Positions 44,191 to 51,872 of a stretch of 64,000 nt of DNA are shown piece after piece (the stretch's first letter is position 1; each line of letters opens with the position of its first letter). The DNA lies in the NCBI GenBank assembly GCA_017549145.1, contig JAFYVM010000066.1, forward strand, positions 1 through 64,000, in the 5' to 3' direction. This DNA is from Bacteroidales bacterium (GTDB taxonomy: Bacteria; Bacteroidota; Bacteroidia; Bacteroidales; UBA932). The translations under genes and the position numbers were made by a program. The notes beneath the pieces were generated by a model. That model worked only from the letters and a program-made list of their open reading frames with translations. It ran no database searches and was not told the origin of the DNA.

Positions 44191-45426
44191 ATGAAGAAAC
44201 TATTATTACTTGCTATTCTCATTCCATTCTTTGCTTCTGCTCAGGATGGACTCAAAAATAAAACCACACTCTTTCAGAGTAATCTGCACGACAGCATTCC
44301 TTATCGTATCCCTGCCATAGTTGAACTCAGGAATGGCTCCATGTATGCTTTGACTGACTATAGACATTGTAAGAACGATATCGGATTCGGACGTGTTGAT
44401 ATTCATGGAAGACGTCTGAAAGGTAAGAAGTGGGGCAAGGAATTCGCCTTGATTGAAGGTACCGGAGTAGAAGGTGCTGTGCATTGTGGCTATGGAGATG
44501 CTGCAATCGTGGCGGATCGTGAGAGCAACGAGATTCTGGTTACGCTGGTTTGTGGCAATACCGTATATTTCCATCAGACAACCAATCGTCATAATCCCAA
44601 CAGAATCACTGCGATGCGTAGCCATGATGGCGGAAAAACATGGGAACGCCAGCAGATAACAGAACAGATCTATACTTTGTTTGATGATGCTCCCGGAGGA
44701 TGTGTTCAAAGCTGTTTTGTCTCATCGGGACAGATCTTCCAAAGCCGTATCATTAAGGTGGGTACTCATTATAGGATATATGCAGCTCTTGCTGCCCGTC
44801 CGAATGGCAACAGGGTAATCTACAGTGATGATTTTGGACGAAATTGGAAGGTGCTTGGAGACTTGGGACAGTTGCCGGTGCCTAATGGCGACGAAGCTAA
44901 ATGCGAAGAGCTTCCGGATGGTAGCGTAGTCATTACAAGCCGTGCTTATGGTGGACGCTATTTCAATATATATAAATATTCTGACGTTGAGTCCGGAGCA
45001 GGTAGTTGGGGTGAGGCTGCGCCTTCTGGAAAACGTGTCAATGGTTGCGTCACAGTTGAAAATGCCTGCAATGGTGGCATCCTTATAATTCCGGCTTTGC
45101 GTTGTGCAGATGGAAAACCGGTTTATGTTGCCCTTCAGTCAGTTCCGTTTGGCCCCAAAAGAGCTAACGTTGGAATATATGCGAAGGAACTTCCAGAAAA
45201 CATAGCGTCAATAACTCCGGAAATTTTAGCAGCAGACTGGAATATAAAATATCAGGTATCTCACGACTGGTCTGCATACTCGACAATGCTCCAGAACAAG
45301 AATAAGGACATCGTCTTTTACTATGAGGAGAATCAGACTGGCTCTACCTTTGTCTATGACATGATCTACTGTGAAATATCCCTTGAAGAGATAACTTCAG
45401 GCCTGTATCGTGCTATAAAACGCTGA
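44191..45426 (+). CDS. GH33 exo-alpha-sialidase
   Basis: The 411-residue protein has a signal peptide (MKKLLLLAIL, cut after ASAQ) and a six-bladed sialidase propeller. Visible are the arginine-triad motif YRIPA (R39), the catalytic-Asp region CGYGDAAIVAD, two Asp boxes (SHDGGKTW at 144-151 and SDDFGRNW near 211-218), a CEELPDGSVVITSRA strand and the nucleophilic-Tyr region HDWSAYSTM. It releases terminal sialic acid from glycans. It lacks the extra N-terminal domain of many gut Bacteroides sialidases. It has its own promoter and no sialic-acid catabolic genes nearby, so it serves either cross-feeding or unlinked pathways. Confidence 0.93.
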   Translation: MKKLLLLAILIPFFASAQDGLKNKTTLFQSNLHDSIPYRIPAIVELRNGSMYALTDYRHCKNDIGFGRVDIHGRRLKGKKWGKEFALIEGTGVEGAVHCGYGDAAIVADRESNEILVTLVCGNTVYFHQTTNRHNPNRITAMRSHDGGKTWERQQITEQIYTLFDDAPGGCVQSCFVSSGQIFQSRIIKVGTHYRIYAALAARPNGNRVIYSDDFGRNWKVLGDLGQLPVPNGDEAKCEELPDGSVVITSRAYGGRYFNIYKYSDVESGAGSWGEAAPSGKRVNGCVTVENACNGGILIIPALRCADGKPVYVALQSVPFGPKRANVGIYAKELPENIASITPEILAADWNIKYQVSHDWSAYSTMLQNKNKDIVFYYEENQTGSTFVYDMIYCEISLEEITSGLYRAIKR

Positions 45427-45443
45427 GCATAAGATAATTTTTG

Positions 45444-45451
45444 TATCTTTG
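45444..45451 (+). promoter_or_regulatory. -7 promoter box for the small RHH-like gene
   Basis: TATCTTTG followed by CAG, a strong TAnnTTTG match. It lies 31 bases before the ATG at 45483 and so excludes the in-frame ATG at 45441 as the start. Confidence 0.6.
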
Positions 45452-45482
45452 CAGCCGTTTTTCTAGAAAATCAATTTACACA

Positions 45483-45719
45483 ATGGCAAAAAGGAAGATA
45501 AAAGCTACTGGCGGAGTGGATCCGGAATACCTTAAGAAGCAGCGCGCTTCATTGGTAAGGAAGCACCGTCAAGTAATATACCTCAATGACAGCGAGATGG
45601 CTGCCATCAAGGTATATTGCGAGAAGTTTCGTGTTGGAACTAAGGCCGTACTGTTCCGTGAGGCCATTATGGAAAAAGTCTTGACAGAGTTAGAGGATAA
45701 TCATCCAACTCTTTTCTAA
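45483..45719 (+). CDS. small ribbon-helix-helix-like protein
   Basis: The 78-residue basic protein has a lysine-rich N-terminus (MAKRKIKATGG), a single strand-like segment (KHRQVIYLNDSE) and two helices (EMAAIKVYCEKF and AVLFREAIMEKVLTEL), ending in HPTLF. The layout fits a ribbon-helix-helix DNA-binding fold. I recall similar short proteins ending in PTLF in other Bacteroidales, without a known target. No toxin gene is next to it, so there is no evidence for an antitoxin role. Confidence 0.65.
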   Translation: MAKRKIKATGGVDPEYLKKQRASLVRKHRQVIYLNDSEMAAIKVYCEKFRVGTKAVLFREAIMEKVLTELEDNHPTLF

Positions 45720-45731
45720 TCAATTCTAAAA

Positions 45732-46400
45732 TTAATCTCTTCTTGCGATTCCTATGTAGTATAGGAGGGTTGCAAGTGATCCTAGTGCTGCGATTACGTA
45801 AGTGTATGCGGCCCATTTTAGAGCATCAACTGCCTGCGGACGAGTGCTGTAATCTGTTATGCCGGCATTGCTGAGCCATGAGATAGCTCTGGTACTTGCA
45901 TTAACCTCGACAGGAAGTGTTACGAAGCTGAAAAGGGTAGTTGTCGCAAATAGAGCTATACCGATCCAGATCAGAAGTGGGAATGTTTCAATTAATATCA
46001 CACCCGCTAAAATCACCCATGAGACAAGGCTGGAAGCTATGTTTACAACCGGTACAAGCGCAGAGCGCATCTTGAGAGGACCGTAGCCATACGCATGCTG
46101 GACTGCGTGACCACATTCATGTGCTGCCACTGCTGCAGCTGCTACGCTGTTGCTTGCATAAACACCTTCACTGAGGTTGACAGTCTTTGTCATAGGATTA
46201 TAGTGGTCAGTCAGAGTTCCTCTTGTAGAAGTGACCTTAACGTCATATATGCCGTGCTCGTGAAGCATCTTCTGTGCTACCTGTGCACCGGTCATTCCGT
46301 TAGAAATCATTACTTTGGAATACTTGTTGAATTTGCTTTGGAGAACCTGCTGAACGATCATGCTGGCCACCATTGTGATAATCATTATTATCCAACCCAT
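45732..46400 (-). CDS. YugP-type membrane zinc metallopeptidase
   Basis: The 222-residue protein has an N-terminal transmembrane helix, the zinc motif HECGH (H94, E95, H98, an HExxH) and a pair of hydrophobic segments at about 118-160. It matches the family annotated as putative neutral zinc metallopeptidase (YugP), whose substrate is unknown. It converges with the RHH-like gene with only 12 bases between stops. Confidence 0.88.
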   Translation of the reverse strand: MGWIIMIITMVASMIVQQVLQSKFNKYSKVMISNGMTGAQVAQKMLHEHGIYDVKVTSTRGTLTDHYNPMTKTVNLSEGVYASNSVAAAAVAAHECGHAVQHAYGYGPLKMRSALVPVVNIASSLVSWVILAGVILIETFPLLIWIGIALFATTTLFSFVTLPVEVNASTRAISWLSNAGITDYSTRPQAVDALKWAAYTYVIAALGSLATLLYYIGIARRD

Positions 46401-46541
46401 ATTGTCTTGTTTTTAGTTTATAAATTCGATTACTGACATTTTGTCCGTGATTGAGACAAAATCCATTTGTTTTTTGCGGTCGCATATTAGTGCAAAATCT
46501 ATGCTGAGGACAAAAATAGACTAATTTGTCAGAATATTTAG

Positions 46542-46549
46542 TACTTTTG
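46542..46549 (+). promoter_or_regulatory. -7 promoter box for alr
   Basis: TACTTTTG followed by CAG. It ends only 7 bases before the ATG at 46557, so transcription would begin at or next to the start codon. Confidence 0.5.
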
Positions 46550-46556
46550 CAGAATT

Positions 46557-47675
46557 ATGGACATGGCATATAATAACGAAGACTTTTCGAGACTTGAGAT
46601 AAATCTCAATGGATGTCTTGAAAACTATAAATATTTCAGATCGAAGCTTGAAGATACAACCAAGCTTCTAGTTCTTGTAAAGGCAAATGCTTACGGTCAT
46701 GGTGCAGTGGAATTTGCATCTATGATGGAGAGCGCGGGAGCTGACTATCTTGCTGTTGCATATCCTGTGGAAGGCCTTGAACTCCGTCAGGCTGGTATCA
46801 AGTCTCCTATTATGGTTCTCACTGCGGGAACAGACTTTTTCGAAGAGATTATTGACTATGCTCTTGAGCCAGGAATCCCTAATCTATCGGCTCTGAAGGC
46901 TCTTTGTGAGGTACTTCGTGAAAGGAAATTGACAGATTTTCCTGTACACATCAAGCTTGATACAGGTATGCACCGCCTTGGATTCATGACAGAGGAGATG
47001 GAAGAGCTTGCAGCCTTCTTGAAAGAGTGCAAAGAGGTTAAGGTAAAATCAATATATTCCCACCTTGCTGCTGCCGATGATTCTTCTCACGATGAATTCA
47101 CTTTAGGACAGATCGGACTCTTTAAGGCAAACGCTGACAAATTGTCAGAAACTCTTGGATATAAACCGCTTTATCATATTCTGAATTCAGCTGGAATTGA
47201 GCGTTTCCCTCAGTACCAGTTTGATATGGTACGACTCGGTATCGGAATCTATGGTGTGAGTGCCCTTGCAGATGTGAAACTTAGCCCAGTGGCTTCATTC
47301 AAGTGCAAGATATTGCAGATTAAGACATTGCAGCCTGGCGACGGTACCATCGGATATGGACGTCATGGTAAGATTTCACCTCAGGGAACAGTAATAGCTA
47401 CTATCCCTGTGGGATATGCAGACGGATTAGACCGTCACCTCAGCCGTGGAGCAGCGTCGTTCTCGTTGAATGGACATCGAGTGCCTACAATAGGTAATAT
47501 CTGTATGGATATGACCATGCTTGATATTACAGGAGTCGATGCAAATGTTGGTGACACTGTGACTATTTTCGGTGCAGATCCTACAGTTACTGAGCTTGCG
47601 TCAATTCTCGGTACTATTCCATACGAGATTCTTACTTCAGTTCCACGTCGTATCGAGCGCGTGATTATCAAATAG
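46557..47675 (+). CDS. alr: alanine racemase
   Basis: Alanine racemase makes D-alanine for peptidoglycan. The 372-residue PLP enzyme has the cofactor lysine K42 in VKANAYGHG, the barrel motif HIKLDTGMHRLGF, and the C-terminal catalytic Tyr region around TIPVGYADGLDRHLSRG with GNICMDMTMLD. It is free-standing, not fused to murF. ATGs at 46557 and 46563 are both possible; no later Met would keep the conserved N-terminus, and the promoter box is so close that the mRNA may be leaderless or have a leader of a few bases. Confidence 0.96.
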   Translation: MDMAYNNEDFSRLEINLNGCLENYKYFRSKLEDTTKLLVLVKANAYGHGAVEFASMMESAGADYLAVAYPVEGLELRQAGIKSPIMVLTAGTDFFEEIIDYALEPGIPNLSALKALCEVLRERKLTDFPVHIKLDTGMHRLGFMTEEMEELAAFLKECKEVKVKSIYSHLAAADDSSHDEFTLGQIGLFKANADKLSETLGYKPLYHILNSAGIERFPQYQFDMVRLGIGIYGVSALADVKLSPVASFKCKILQIKTLQPGDGTIGYGRHGKISPQGTVIATIPVGYADGLDRHLSRGAASFSLNGHRVPTIGNICMDMTMLDITGVDANVGDTVTIFGADPTVTELASILGTIPYEILTSVPRRIERVIIK

Positions 47676-47689
47676 TAAACTGTCTGCTG

Positions 47690-48196
47690 ATGAACACTCC
47701 TAATCAATTGAATTCCAATAAGAAATATAAAGTACTATTTGTCTGCCTGGGAAACATCTGCAGGTCTCCGGCAGCTCATGGAATCTTTGAGCATATTGTC
47801 AGGGAGAATGGAATGCAGGATGTGATTGAGGTGGATTCAGCAGGTACATACGGTGGACATAGGGGTGAGCTTCCTGATAAAAGAATGCGTCATGCTGCTT
47901 TGTATCGCGGCTTTGCTCTGACACATCGTTCTCGTCCTGTCTCGTCGTTGGATTTCCTTGATTTTGACCTTGTGGTTGCAATGGATGACCAGAACTATGA
48001 GGACCTTATGCATCTGGCGCCTTCTGTAGAGGCGACTCATAAGATCCGTAGAATGGCAGACTTCCTGCAGCGTCGAAAGATGCCATACATCCCAGACCCA
48101 TACTACATGGGTACAGAGGGATTCACTCTGGTTCTCGACCTTCTTGAAGATGGTTGTCAGAACCTTTACAATGAAATTGTTCAGAACGAACTATAA
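47690..48196 (+). CDS. low-molecular-weight protein-tyrosine phosphatase
   Basis: The 168-residue cytoplasmic protein has the CX5R active site C19-LGNIC-R25 followed by Ser, and the general-acid DP motif in IPDPYYMG. It removes phosphate from tyrosine residues; in bacteria some members control capsule or exopolysaccharide kinases, but no such genes are near. It begins 14 bases after alr and likely shares its transcript. The cobalamin riboswitch starts just after its stop. Confidence 0.93.
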   Translation: MNTPNQLNSNKKYKVLFVCLGNICRSPAAHGIFEHIVRENGMQDVIEVDSAGTYGGHRGELPDKRMRHAALYRGFALTHRSRPVSSLDFLDFDLVVAMDDQNYEDLMHLAPSVEATHKIRRMADFLQRRKMPYIPDPYYMGTEGFTLVLDLLEDGCQNLYNEIVQNEL

Positions 48197-48206
48197 AATA
48201 TTTAGG

Positions 48207-48430
48207 GTTGTGGAGTAAGGGAATCCGGTGAGAATCCGGAACTGTGCCCGCAGCGGTAAATCCTGAAATGTTTCTGCATTATGTCATTGCAGTGTAGCCA
48301 GAAGATCTGGCGAATCTGTGAGAAGGCGTAGAAACTTCCTGAGAAGGGAGATCAGCTCTCGACTGTGGATAGGGATGAGTCCGAAGACCTGCCATAATCA
48401 AGTCAAACTGTTGGAGCCCGGGGGCAGGCT
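48207..48430 (+). ncRNA. cobalamin riboswitch
   Basis: The conserved core is at 48219-48259: GGGAATCCGGTGAGAATCC, then GGAACTGTGCCCGCAGC and GGTAA. The B12 box is at about 48377-48393 (GAGTCCGAAGACCTGCC). These are the signature parts of the adenosylcobalamin/cobalamin aptamer, with a long variable arm between them. It lies directly upstream of a BtuB-like receptor, as expected for repression by vitamin B12. CCTGCC (48388-48393) in the B12 box can pair with GGCAGG (48423-48428), a possible switch in the expression platform. I see no T-tract, so control of translation is more likely than termination. Confidence 0.92.
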
Positions 48431-48450
48431 TCTGTTAAGGCGCTTAACTA

Positions 48451-50262
48451 ATGTTATTTTCTTTGTTTCATGCAGGCATGATCTCTATTGGCCTGCTCAC
48501 TGCCGCGGATGTGACGGCAGTTGATACCCTTGGTGCTGCTACAGTTACCGCAGATAAGGGTGTAATCATCTCGAGAGTGGATAAGATATCCACAAAACAA
48601 TCATTAACGGTTTCAGATGCTCTTAGTCTGAGTTCAGGACTACATGTTGTTGACAATGGTGGTCTAGCTGGCTTGAAGACTGTCAATCTCCGAGGTCTTG
48701 GTAGTGCGCATACTGCAATTTACCTTGATGGAGTGCGTGTCGGTAATGTTCAATCTGGTCAGAATGACCTTGGAATGTTGCCTCTTGAGGACCTCTCTAC
48801 AATTACAGTGGACTATGCTCAAAACGCAGTTTCTTTCAAGACGGCCCGTCCCGAGTTCGGCGAACTTCCAGTGGCCGGAAAGGTGAAATTTTATGTGGGA
48901 TCATTTGGGACATATCTTCCGTCTGCTCGTCTGGATTTCAGACTGTCTGATAAGGTAAGTCTTTCAGCAAATGCCGCTGGTGTTATTTCCAAAGGCGATT
49001 TCAGCTATGGAGATGGCTTGTTCAGAACCAATAATGATCTGGAGCAATATAGAGGAGGGTTGGACCTTTGGGGATTGATGGATGACTGTGACTATCATGT
49101 GAAAGCATATTATAGCCAGGCAGAACGTGGTACACCTGGTGCTATCTCGTGGCCATCAGATGATAGGCAAGCCGATAAGAATGCATTTGTCCAGGGATAT
49201 GTGAGGAAATCATTCGGTAAATTATACACTCTTCGAGTAAGTGCAAAGGGCTCTTATGATGATATATACTACTCAAGCTCATGGGGAGACAGTAATTACG
49301 GACAGACAGAATTGCAGTTGAATACAGCCCACGGCTTCCGGGTTGCAGATTGGTGTAATCTTTCGGTAGCTGCAGACCTTCAATGGGATAAACTGACCTC
49401 CTCAATCTATGGTGCATCACGCCTCTCGGCGTTCACAGCTCTTGCTGCATCATTTAAGACCGAACGCTTGCTTGCAAATGTGGCTCTTGAGTTTAATGGA
49501 GCATTTGATAAGGATGCCCTATCGCGCTGTGCTCTCTCTCCATCTGCGGATATTAGATATAGAGTCTTTGACGGGTTTGATGTACTGGCTTTCGGTCGCA
49601 GGGCTTATCGTGTGCCGACTTTCAACGAACTATATTATGTGGGATATGGAAATCCGGAACTACGCCCTGAGGATGCATGGATGACAGACTTGGGAGTGGA
49701 GTATTTACGTGATTTCTCTAGTGCTTGGAATGTGAGTGCAAAACTGAGCGGATTCTTTAACTATCTCACAGATAAGATAACCTCTGCTCCAACTATTGAG
49801 GATCCGAATATATGGGCACCATACAACATCGGTAAGGTGCTTTCTACTGGAATGGATGTGGCCGGAGGATTTGCTTGGCAGAGTGGTGATTGGAAGTGTT
49901 CGTTTGATGCTAAATATACTCTGTTGTCAGCCGTTGATAAGACCCCTGACAGCTATTCTTATGGACAGCAGATTCCATTTATTGCAAAACATACGCTCGT
50001 GTTCAATGCTGCGGCTTCCTGGAAGGGTTGGGCTTTGACTCCGGTTTGGCAGATGCGTGCAGGTCGTACGGATGGCAGTGGCGTTGTTGATGATTGGAAT
50101 ACCCTGAATCTTACTCTAAGCAAGGATATCAAACTACCTAAGACAGGGCCATTGTCATTAAAGTTCAGTGTCCGGAATCTGACTGATTGCAGGTATGAGG
50201 TGTCCAGCGGATATCCTATGCCTGGGCGCAGTTTGATTGGCGGATTGGAATATTTGTTTTAA
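48451..50262 (+). CDS. btuB: BtuB-like TonB-dependent cobalamin receptor
   Basis: The 603-residue outer-membrane protein has a short signal-like N-terminus (MLFSLFHAG, cut perhaps after TAADVTA), a plug domain (SDALSLSSGLHVVDNGG, then VNLRGLGSAHTAIYLDGVRVG) and a barrel ending in the aromatic GGLEYLF. It is much smaller than the SusC receptors and lacks their regulatory domain, as in vitamin or siderophore receptors. The upstream cobalamin riboswitch identifies the ligand as a corrinoid. A short permease follows after a palindromic repeat. Confidence 0.88.
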   Translation: MLFSLFHAGMISIGLLTAADVTAVDTLGAATVTADKGVIISRVDKISTKQSLTVSDALSLSSGLHVVDNGGLAGLKTVNLRGLGSAHTAIYLDGVRVGNVQSGQNDLGMLPLEDLSTITVDYAQNAVSFKTARPEFGELPVAGKVKFYVGSFGTYLPSARLDFRLSDKVSLSANAAGVISKGDFSYGDGLFRTNNDLEQYRGGLDLWGLMDDCDYHVKAYYSQAERGTPGAISWPSDDRQADKNAFVQGYVRKSFGKLYTLRVSAKGSYDDIYYSSSWGDSNYGQTELQLNTAHGFRVADWCNLSVAADLQWDKLTSSIYGASRLSAFTALAASFKTERLLANVALEFNGAFDKDALSRCALSPSADIRYRVFDGFDVLAFGRRAYRVPTFNELYYVGYGNPELRPEDAWMTDLGVEYLRDFSSAWNVSAKLSGFFNYLTDKITSAPTIEDPNIWAPYNIGKVLSTGMDVAGGFAWQSGDWKCSFDAKYTLLSAVDKTPDSYSYGQQIPFIAKHTLVFNAAASWKGWALTPVWQMRAGRTDGSGVVDDWNTLNLTLSKDIKLPKTGPLSLKFSVRNLTDCRYEVSSGYPMPGRSLIGGLEYLF

Positions 50263-50264
50263 CA

Positions 50265-50328
50265 TAGATCCTTCGCTGACGCTCAGGATGACAGTCTATT
50301 GCCATGCTGAACGAAGTGAAGCATCTTA
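50265..50328. repeat. dispersed palindromic element, copy 2, compound
   Basis: 50265-50292 is the inverse of the element at 24003 (AGATCCTTCGCTGACGC then TCAGGATGACA). It is followed at 50301-50326 by a related palindrome, GCCATGCTGAACGAAGTGAA ending GCATCT. The block lies between the receptor stop and the permease start. Confidence 0.8.
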
Positions 50329-50339
50329 AATAAGTGATT

Positions 50340-51134
50340 ATGCTAAGTTTATTGTATGTAATATTGGCTGGTATAGCGCTCCCGGTCGGGGGAGTGCAGA
50401 TGCAGTACCTTTGGAGAAATCAGTTGGGTGATGTCTATAGTCTTGGCCTTGGAAGTGCTGCCTGTCTCGGTGCGGCAGCTGCAACTATGTCGGGATGGTG
50501 CTCGCTCACTGTGGGTAGTTTTGTGTGTACGCTAATCTGTACACTGGTGTGTTTCTTTGTGACTCTGAAGATCAGTACGCGTAACCTTATTACATTTGGT
50601 ATTCTCTTCGGAACCTTTATCGGATCGCTTGGAACAATTGTCGTGACTAATGCCCCTAATGGAGATCTGCTCAAACAGTATTATCTGTGGGGTGCAGCGA
50701 ACTTCAATCTTGAAGGTGTGACCACTTTTGATGTACTTTTCTCACTCGTGCTCTTTGCGATTGGGCTTGCAGTGGCAATCTTCGCTGCAAAGTCCTTGAC
50801 AAGACATAATGATGGTGAAATCGAGCTCTCAAATATGCACAAGGCGCTTCTGCTACTTGCAATCATGTTTCTTGTGACCAGTGCAGTGTCTATCTGTGGT
50901 CCTATCGGTTTTATCTCACTAGGCGTTCCAAACCTTAGTCGCATTGTATGCAAGGATACAGACATCAGGAAACATTATCTGATTTCCAGTGCTATAGGAG
51001 TTGGATTGTTGCTCATTACCTTTTTGGTTGTGAAATATGTGAATTTCGGTATTTATTTACCTATAAGTGCAACAATGGCCATCATAGCGCTTCCGCTGAT
51101 GGCCATCGTGTTTCTAAAGTCTGATAGGTCCTAA
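50340..51134 (+). CDS. FecCD-family ABC permease, short form
   Basis: The 264-residue membrane protein has family motifs GGVQMQYLWRNQLGD (the usual G..Q...RNPLA region) and CGPIGFISLGVPNLSRI, and about seven to eight hydrophobic segments. Normal FecCD/BtuC permeases have about 330 residues and ten helices; here about 60 N-terminal residues, including the first helix, are missing, and no upstream extension exists because the repeat element lies there. No ATPase or binding-protein gene is adjacent. It may be a B12 importer subunit working with unlinked partners, or a decaying gene. The start ATG at 50340 is preferred over GTG at 50334. Confidence 0.75.
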   Translation: MLSLLYVILAGIALPVGGVQMQYLWRNQLGDVYSLGLGSAACLGAAAATMSGWCSLTVGSFVCTLICTLVCFFVTLKISTRNLITFGILFGTFIGSLGTIVVTNAPNGDLLKQYYLWGAANFNLEGVTTFDVLFSLVLFAIGLAVAIFAAKSLTRHNDGEIELSNMHKALLLLAIMFLVTSAVSICGPIGFISLGVPNLSRIVCKDTDIRKHYLISSAIGVGLLLITFLVVKYVNFGIYLPISATMAIIALPLMAIVFLKSDRS

Positions 51135-51160
51135 AATGTAAGTTGCTGAATACTAGAGCC

Positions 51161-51206
51161 TTACGCAAAGTGCGTGCCGCCAATGGGGAGCACGCACTTT
51201 GTGTAA
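51161..51206. terminator. 17-bp hairpin between convergent genes
   Basis: 51161-51177 (TTACGCAAAGTGCGTGC) pairs with 51190-51206 with one mismatch or wobble pair. It lies between the permease and the convergent DJ-1 gene. The stem is strong but the following T-tract is poor, so bidirectional termination is likely but not certain. Confidence 0.65.
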
Positions 51207-51240
51207 ATGGGTGATTTACAGTTACTTGTGTTTCATGGTT

Positions 51241-51816
51241 TTATAGCATCAAGCTGGCTTTAACCTTGTCGGCAGTCTCCTGACCCTTGACGTGTGCGAG
51301 GATTGTGAGACCGAACTCCTGTGCCCAACCTGGACCGCGACCTGTGATGATATTGCCATCGACTACAACGCCTTCCTTGACGTACTCAGCACCCTTGTCA
51401 GCAAGAGCCTGCTCGAATCCGTCGTAGCAAGTCATCTTCTTGCCTTCGATGTTAGGAAGGAGGGTGAGGACAACGCTAGGAGCTGCGCAGATTGCAGCTA
51501 CAGTACCGCCTTCCTCATAGTGCTGAACCATGATATCCATAAGTTTCTTGAATGCAGCAAGGTTTGCTGATCCTGGCATTCCACCTGGGAAGATCATTAC
51601 GTCAGATGGGAGGCACGGACCGAATGATGTCGATGCTCTGAACTCTCCGAAAGCCATATCAGCTACCACTGGAATGCGGTTTGAACTGGTTACGATACGG
51701 TCATCGTAGATTGATACGGTCTTGACGTTGATGCCGCCTCTACGGAGCATGTTTACTGTGGTCAGGGCTTCGGAAATTTCAAATCCGTCCGCCAAAAATA
51801 GGTATGTTCCTTTCAT
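51241..51816 (-). CDS. DJ-1/PfpI-family protein
   Basis: The 191-residue protein has the DJ-1 elbow with Cys110 in AAICAAPS, the conserved acidic residue E13 (ADGFEISEA), and the family motifs VMIFPGGMPGSANL and NIITGRGPGWAQEF. It is closest to the YajL/DJ-1 subgroup, linked to oxidative-stress protection, chaperone-like activity and possible deglycation. It sits alone between convergent and divergent neighbours. Confidence 0.92.
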   Translation of the reverse strand: MKGTYLFLADGFEISEALTTVNMLRRGGINVKTVSIYDDRIVTSSNRIPVVADMAFGEFRASTSFGPCLPSDVMIFPGGMPGSANLAAFKKLMDIMVQHYEEGGTVAAICAAPSVVLTLLPNIEGKKMTCYDGFEQALADKGAEYVKEGVVVDGNIITGRGPGWAQEFGLTILAHVKGQETADKVKASLML

Positions 51817-51845
51817 AGAATAGTGTTTGTATTTACTTCTTTTAT

Positions 51846-51872
51846 AGATCCTTCGCTTTGCTCAGGATGACA
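51846..51872 (-). repeat. dispersed palindromic element, copy 3
   Basis: On the minus strand it reads TGTCATCCTGAGCAAAGC then GAAGGATCT, abutting the stop codon of the endonuclease gene at 51873. Relative to its upstream gene it has the same orientation as copy 1. Confidence 0.8.

Noticed and set aside
45483-45719. Toxin-antitoxin pair based on the RHH-like protein
   Set aside because: No toxin-like gene lies next to it; the neighbours are a sialidase and a convergent membrane protease with independent roles.
48388-48428. Rho-independent terminator in the riboswitch
   Set aside because: The complementary strands are only 6 bp and no T-tract follows, so I read it as a possible switch stem instead.
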